A stretch of 64,000 nt of DNA, from assembly GCA_902791945.1 (NCBI GenBank), contig CADAXR010000003.1, positions 1 to 64,000 on the forward strand, in the 5' to 3' direction. Within the stretch, counting starts at the first letter, position 1. Each line of letters starts with the position of its first letter. The translations under genes were made by a program, and so were the position numbers. The notes under the pieces are model-generated. The model was not told the DNA's origin. It saw only the letters and a program-made list of their open reading frames with translations, and did not search any database. Positions 60,658 through 64,000 of this stretch are shown here, one piece after another. Origin of the DNA: an uncultured Bacteroidia bacterium. Lineage in GTDB: Bacteria; Bacteroidota; Bacteroidia; Bacteroidales; UBA932.

Positions 60658-62481
60658 TTGAAACGCGCCGCTCTCATATTCCTCGCACTCGTCTGCGCCG
60701 TCTCTTCGATGGCGCAGGAAGTGTCCTGGAGCGCTTCCGCCGCCCGTAAAGGCGACGCCGTGACGGTGACTTTCACCGCTTCCGTTCCCGAAGGATACCA
60801 CATCTACGGCCCCGGAGAGGGGTTCAGCGCGACTGCGGTCAGGTGGGCCTCCCCGGCGGAAGCCGCGGGGCCGCTTGTAGCCGCAAGCGAAGGATATATT
60901 TATAAAGACGAAAAAGTCTTCTCGGGGAAGGTCTCCTTTACCCAGGAGGTCTCCATGGAGGGGAAGGCGGAAGCGACCGTCTGCTTCACCACATGCGATG
61001 AGCAGGGCCACTGCGGCTTCCCGGAAGAGACGGTGCTGGAGGTGCAGGCCGCGCCTGAAAAGGGCGTCTCAGGTCTCTGGAAGCTGATTCTGGAGGCGAT
61101 TCTCTGGGGCTTTGCCATGCTGCTGACCCCGTGCGTCTTCCCGATGGTGCCGATGACGGTGTCGTATTTCCTCAAAAGCGGAGCGTCGCCAAGGGCCGGC
61201 AGGATCAAAGCCTTCTTCTACGGGCTTTTCATAGTCCTCCTCTACACCCTTCCGATCAGCGTCATCATCCTCCTTACGAGGCTGCTCGGAGGGGATGCCG
61301 TGACTGCCGACATCTTCAACTGGCTTTCGACCCACTGGCTGCCTAACCTTCTGTTCTTCGTGATCTTCATGGTCTTCGCGGCCTCCTTTTTCGGAGCCTT
61401 CGAAATCACCCTGCCGTCCCGCTGGACCGACAGGGCGGACAAGGGAAGCGACCGCAAGGGACTCGCGGGAATATTCTTCATGGCACTGACGCTTGTGCTG
61501 GTGTCTTTCTCCTGCACTGGTCCCATCGTAGGGTCGGTCCTCATCCGTTCGACGAGCGGCGAATTCTGGGCCCCGATGGTAACGATGCTTGCCTTCTCGG
61601 TAGCCTTCGCCCTGCCGTTTACGCTTCTCGCGATGTTCCCTACGCTCCTTGGCAAGCTCAAGAGCGGGAGCTGGCTCGGCAGCGTCAAGGTTGTGCTCGG
61701 ATTCATAGAGGTGGCCCTCGGCCTCAAATTCCTCTCCGTGGCAGACCAGACCTACCACTGGGGCATCCTCGACAGGGAGGTCTATCTCGCGATCTGGATC
61801 GTGGACTTCACCCTCCTCGGATTCTATCTTCTCGGAAAGATTACTTTCAAGCACGAGGAGAAGCTGGAGAAAATCGGCCTGACAAGGCTGCTCCTTGCCG
61901 GAGCCGTCTTTACCTTTGTCGTGTATATGATCCCGGGGATGTTCGGAGCGCCCCTGAAGGCACTTTCCGGCTATCTGCCGCCCCTTGAGACCCAGGACTT
62001 CGTCCTCTCCCGCGGGGTCTCCCCTGCCGAAAAGCCCGGAGAATCGGCGAAAACCCTCACCATCGCCCACGGCCTCAGAGCCTGGCCGAGCGTCGAGAGC
62101 GGGCTTGAAGCCGCTTCCGAAAGCGGCAAGCCAGTCTTCGTGGACGTGACGGGATACGGCTGTGTCAACTGCCGCGAGATGGAAGAAAGGGTCTGGAGCG
62201 ACCCTGAAGTCCTGGAGCTGCTTCGCGACAAATTCGAGATCGTCGCCCTCCACACCGACGACAAGACCCGCCTCCCCGAGAGCGAATGGGTCCGCACCGA
62301 CGGCGGCAAGGTTCTTAAAGATGTCGGAAGGGTCAATTCAGAGATAGCGAGAAGGCGTTTCGGCGTCAACTCACAGCCTTCATATATACTCCTCTCCCCC
62401 GCCGGAGAGCAGCTCGCCCCGGTCAGGAGTTACGATCTTTCGGTTGAAGGATTCAGGGAGTTTCTTCGCTCTGCGCTTTGA
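60658..62481 (+). CDS. dsbD: Thiol:disulfide interchange protein DsbD
   Basis: 607 residues: signal peptide ending S-S-M-A-Q, an N-terminal immunoglobulin-like domain with the cysteines of F-T-T-C-D and H-C-G-F, eight or so membrane segments with the first cysteine in L-T-P-C-V-F-P and the second in S-C-T-G-P, and a C-terminal thioredoxin-like domain with G-C-V-N-C-R-E-M. It carries electrons from thioredoxin to periplasmic oxidoreductases. The start is the TTG at 60658, two bases after the RNase Y stop; it gives the signal peptide, while a longer in-frame extension is the shadow of rny. Confidence 0.92.
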   Translation: MKRAALIFLALVCAVSSMAQEVSWSASAARKGDAVTVTFTASVPEGYHIYGPGEGFSATAVRWASPAEAAGPLVAASEGYIYKDEKVFSGKVSFTQEVSMEGKAEATVCFTTCDEQGHCGFPEETVLEVQAAPEKGVSGLWKLILEAILWGFAMLLTPCVFPMVPMTVSYFLKSGASPRAGRIKAFFYGLFIVLLYTLPISVIILLTRLLGGDAVTADIFNWLSTHWLPNLLFFVIFMVFAASFFGAFEITLPSRWTDRADKGSDRKGLAGIFFMALTLVLVSFSCTGPIVGSVLIRSTSGEFWAPMVTMLAFSVAFALPFTLLAMFPTLLGKLKSGSWLGSVKVVLGFIEVALGLKFLSVADQTYHWGILDREVYLAIWIVDFTLLGFYLLGKITFKHEEKLEKIGLTRLLLAGAVFTFVVYMIPGMFGAPLKALSGYLPPLETQDFVLSRGVSPAEKPGESAKTLTIAHGLRAWPSVESGLEAASESGKPVFVDVTGYGCVNCREMEERVWSDPEVLELLRDKFEIVALHTDDKTRLPESEWVRTDGGKVLKDVGRVNSEIARRRFGVNSQPSYILLSPAGEQLAPVRSYDLSVEGFREFLRSAL

Positions 62482-62980
62482 GCGCGGCCCTCGACTGGCG
62501 TCTCAGCCAGAAATAGTTCCAGGGCAGACGGCGGTAAATCCACAAAAGATAGCGCCTGAGGGGCAGCAGTGCGTACCAGCGGTCGAAAAGCCAGAGGCAG
62601 AAAGGGCTGTAGGGATTTCTTTTCCGCTTCCCTCCGCGGAGTATGGCTTTTGCCCTGGCGCAGACGGCGTCGCGGCGGACAACCTCCCTGTTCTCGAGGA
62701 CACCGTCGCCCATAATCTCTATCCTGTCGCCGTCTATGGAAATTATGCGGTGCATCACATAGCGGCCGCAGTAGCGGAAAAGGACGATGTCCTTCTCCCG
62801 CAGCTCGTCAAATGTGCCGAGCACCACGAGGTCCTTCTCAGCACGGATGAGAGGCAGCATGCTGAACCCCTTGACGGGGATGGTTGCGTCGTTGCCGGAA
62901 GCGAGGCAATCGAGCACGCTAGCGAAGAATTCGTCGTTATTTATGACAAGACTTTCCATCTGAAGGGCAAATTTAAGCAT
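62453..62980 (-). CDS. S24/S26 family peptidase (signal-peptidase-like)
   Basis: 175 residues. Catalytic Ser40 is in V-K-G-F-S-M-L-P-L; further on are K-D-I-V-L-F, then Y-V-M-H-R-I-I-S (His77 in place of the lysine of bacterial enzymes), and G-D-G. The C-terminal 65 residues are basic and aromatic with W-L-F-D-R-W and may associate with the membrane. Such proteins process peptides or are relatives of Sec signal peptidase. Related genes are often found next to PqqD/nucleotidyltransferase/ABC cassettes; that cassette is 18 kb away in this window. It is convergent with dsbD (29-base overlap) and divergent from recG. Confidence 0.78.
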   Translation of the reverse strand: MLKFALQMESLVINNDEFFASVLDCLASGNDATIPVKGFSMLPLIRAEKDLVVLGTFDELREKDIVLFRYCGRYVMHRIISIDGDRIEIMGDGVLENREVVRRDAVCARAKAILRGGKRKRNPYSPFCLWLFDRWYALLPLRRYLLWIYRRLPWNYFWLRRQSRAALKAQSEETP

Positions 62981-63002
62981 TTTTTTCGTATCTTGTCGGG
63001 GT

Positions 63003-64000
63003 ATGGGAAGTTCACCTCAGACGATGGAAATCCAGTTCCTCCACGGAGTGGGGCCTAAAAGGGCCGCGCTCCTCAAGGCGGAGCTCGGCCTCGTGACCCT
63101 CGGGGACCTCCTGCGCTTCTACCCGTTCCGCTACATAGACCGCGGCGTGATCCACAAAATAGGCACCCTGGAAGCCGGCATGGCCGACGTCCAGATTCTC
63201 GCCACCGTGGTGCGTACCGAAGTCCAGGGCGGCGGTGCCGGCAAGGGCGGCAAGCGCCTCTACGTCCGTGTAGCGGACAACACCGGAGAGCTCGACCTGG
63301 TCTTCTTCAAAGGCCTCGGCTGGATGGCCGAAAAGCTTACTCCGGGCAGCACGTTCCTGTTTTTCGGCAAGCCCTCCGTATTCAACGGACACCTCAATAT
63401 CGTCCACCCCGAAATCGACGCTCCCCCGCCTCCCGGCGAGGCGGGCAACGCATCCATCAGCGGAGTCTATTCCTCGACCGAAAAGATCAAAAACGCCGGC
63501 ATCACCGGCAGGACAATCCAGAAGCTCGTCTCCGAAGCCCTGTCCCTCGTGCTGCCGACCCTTGAGGAGACGCTTCCCGACTACATCCTCCGCGAAAAGG
63601 GCCTGGTGCCGTTGCAGTACGCGCTCCGCCAGATCCATTTTCCGACGGACAACAACGCTCTCGGCAAGGCCGTCTACCGCCTGAAATTCGAGGAGCTATT
63701 CCTCCTCCAGCTGTCCCTCCTCAAGCAGAAATTCGTCCGGAGCCGCGCGGCCAACGGCATCCTGATGCCGAAGGTCGGCGAACCCTTCAACAAGTGCTAC
63801 GATTTTCTGCCGTTTGCCCTCACCAAAGCCCAGAAAAGGGTCATCCGCGAAATCCGCGCGGACCTTATGAGCGGCTCCCAGATGAACCGTCTCCTCCAGG
63901 GAGACGTCGGCAGCGGCAAGACTATGGTCGCAGTGCTCACCATGCTCATAGCGATAGGCAACGGCTACCAGGCCTGCCTCATGGCCCCGACCGAAGTCCT
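63003..64000 (+). CDS. recG: ATP-dependent DNA helicase RecG (partial, runs off right edge)
   Basis: The first 332 residues are in the window. An N-terminal wedge (F-L-H-G-V-G-P-K-R-A), OB-fold segment (R-V-A-D-N-T-G-E-L-D-L-V-F-F) and the beginning of the helicase core are visible: L-T-K-A-Q-K-R-V (Q-type motif), Walker A G-D-V-G-S-G-K-T and A-P-T-E. RecG reverses stalled replication forks and resolves Holliday junctions. The frame is open to the end of the window. The ATG at 63003 is the only sensible start; the 22-base gap to the divergent peptidase gene has no clear -7 element. Confidence 0.93.
   Translation, partial: MGSSPQTMEIQFLHGVGPKRAALLKAELGLVTLGDLLRFYPFRYIDRGVIHKIGTLEAGMADVQILATVVRTEVQGGGAGKGGKRLYVRVADNTGELDLVFFKGLGWMAEKLTPGSTFLFFGKPSVFNGHLNIVHPEIDAPPPPGEAGNASISGVYSSTEKIKNAGITGRTIQKLVSEALSLVLPTLEETLPDYILREKGLVPLQYALRQIHFPTDNNALGKAVYRLKFEELFLLQLSLLKQKFVRSRAANGILMPKVGEPFNKCYDFLPFALTKAQKRVIREIRADLMSGSQMNRLLQGDVGSGKTMVAVLTMLIAIGNGYQACLMAPTEV

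Overview
The window is about 64 kb of a member of the Bacteroidetes, most likely an uncultivated, fairly GC-rich Bacteroidales lineage. The grounds are the recurring promoter -7 element TAnnTTTG in front of many genes, the typical gene neighbourhoods (zapA beside rny, a DUF3276 PUR-like protein, DUF5606, YbbR-like, a DUF6340-like lipoprotein) and best-fit family types such as a 680-residue glutamine-dependent NAD synthetase. There is no rRNA, tRNA, insertion sequence, integrase or CRISPR array. Housekeeping genes have a GC-rich third codon position. The middle of the surface-glycan locus (about 10.8-31.8 kb) is visibly richer in A+T, which suggests horizontal acquisition.

Layout. 0-10.8 kb: the end of an unknown gene, a secreted YVTN beta-propeller, an NlpC/P60 hydrolase, a fused pseudouridine synthase/alpha-beta hydrolase, a lipid group (acyltransferase, CDP-alcohol phosphotransferase, dolichol-phosphate-mannose-synthase-like GT2), ffh, a stand-alone AraC domain, and two genes that start glycan chains (WecG-type and WcaJ-type). 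10.8-39.5 kb: one nearly gapless minus-strand surface-polysaccharide operon of 22 genes, read from wza (39470) down to a secreted beta-helix protein (10787). In transcription order it holds export and control (wza, wzc, cpsB-like), dTDP-rhamnose synthesis (rmlA, D, C, B), a small-molecule activation cassette (opine-dehydrogenase-like, LicC-like, amidohydrolase, LicC-LicA fusion), Wzy, glycosyltransferases, a first beta-helix protein, a TagD-like cytidylyltransferase, an amino-sugar-like cassette (dehydratase, DegT aminotransferase, ATP-grasp, epimerase, CBS-nucleotidyltransferase), Wzx, LicD and a second beta-helix protein.

39.5-64 kb: rnhA, pdxA, a PqqD / nucleotidyltransferase / ABC exporter operon, an RND pump in an operon with rimO, the nusB-yajC-ybbR-coaE operon, a DUF3276 gene followed by two tandem purine nucleoside phosphorylases, nadE, a coiled-coil gene plus zapA, a probable structured RNA (6S candidate), an rny gene that is split in two, dsbD, an S24/S26 peptidase and the first third of recG.

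The most notable points are: (1) a glycan locus that appears to attach phosphocholine or a related phospho-alcohol, with an unusual opine-dehydrogenase/amidohydrolase pair inserted in it; (2) the PqqD-NTase-ABC cassette, which looks like an uncharacterised peptide or small-molecule system; (3) tandem PNP paralogs that differ at the residue controlling 6-oxo/6-amino purine choice; (4) split rny and fused RluA-hydrolase, both consistent with small deletions; (5) two elements with long inverted arms and nested hairpins, and short repeats that have been absorbed into rmlB and rmlC coding sequence. All functions are read from sequence motifs and memory of protein families; no search was run.
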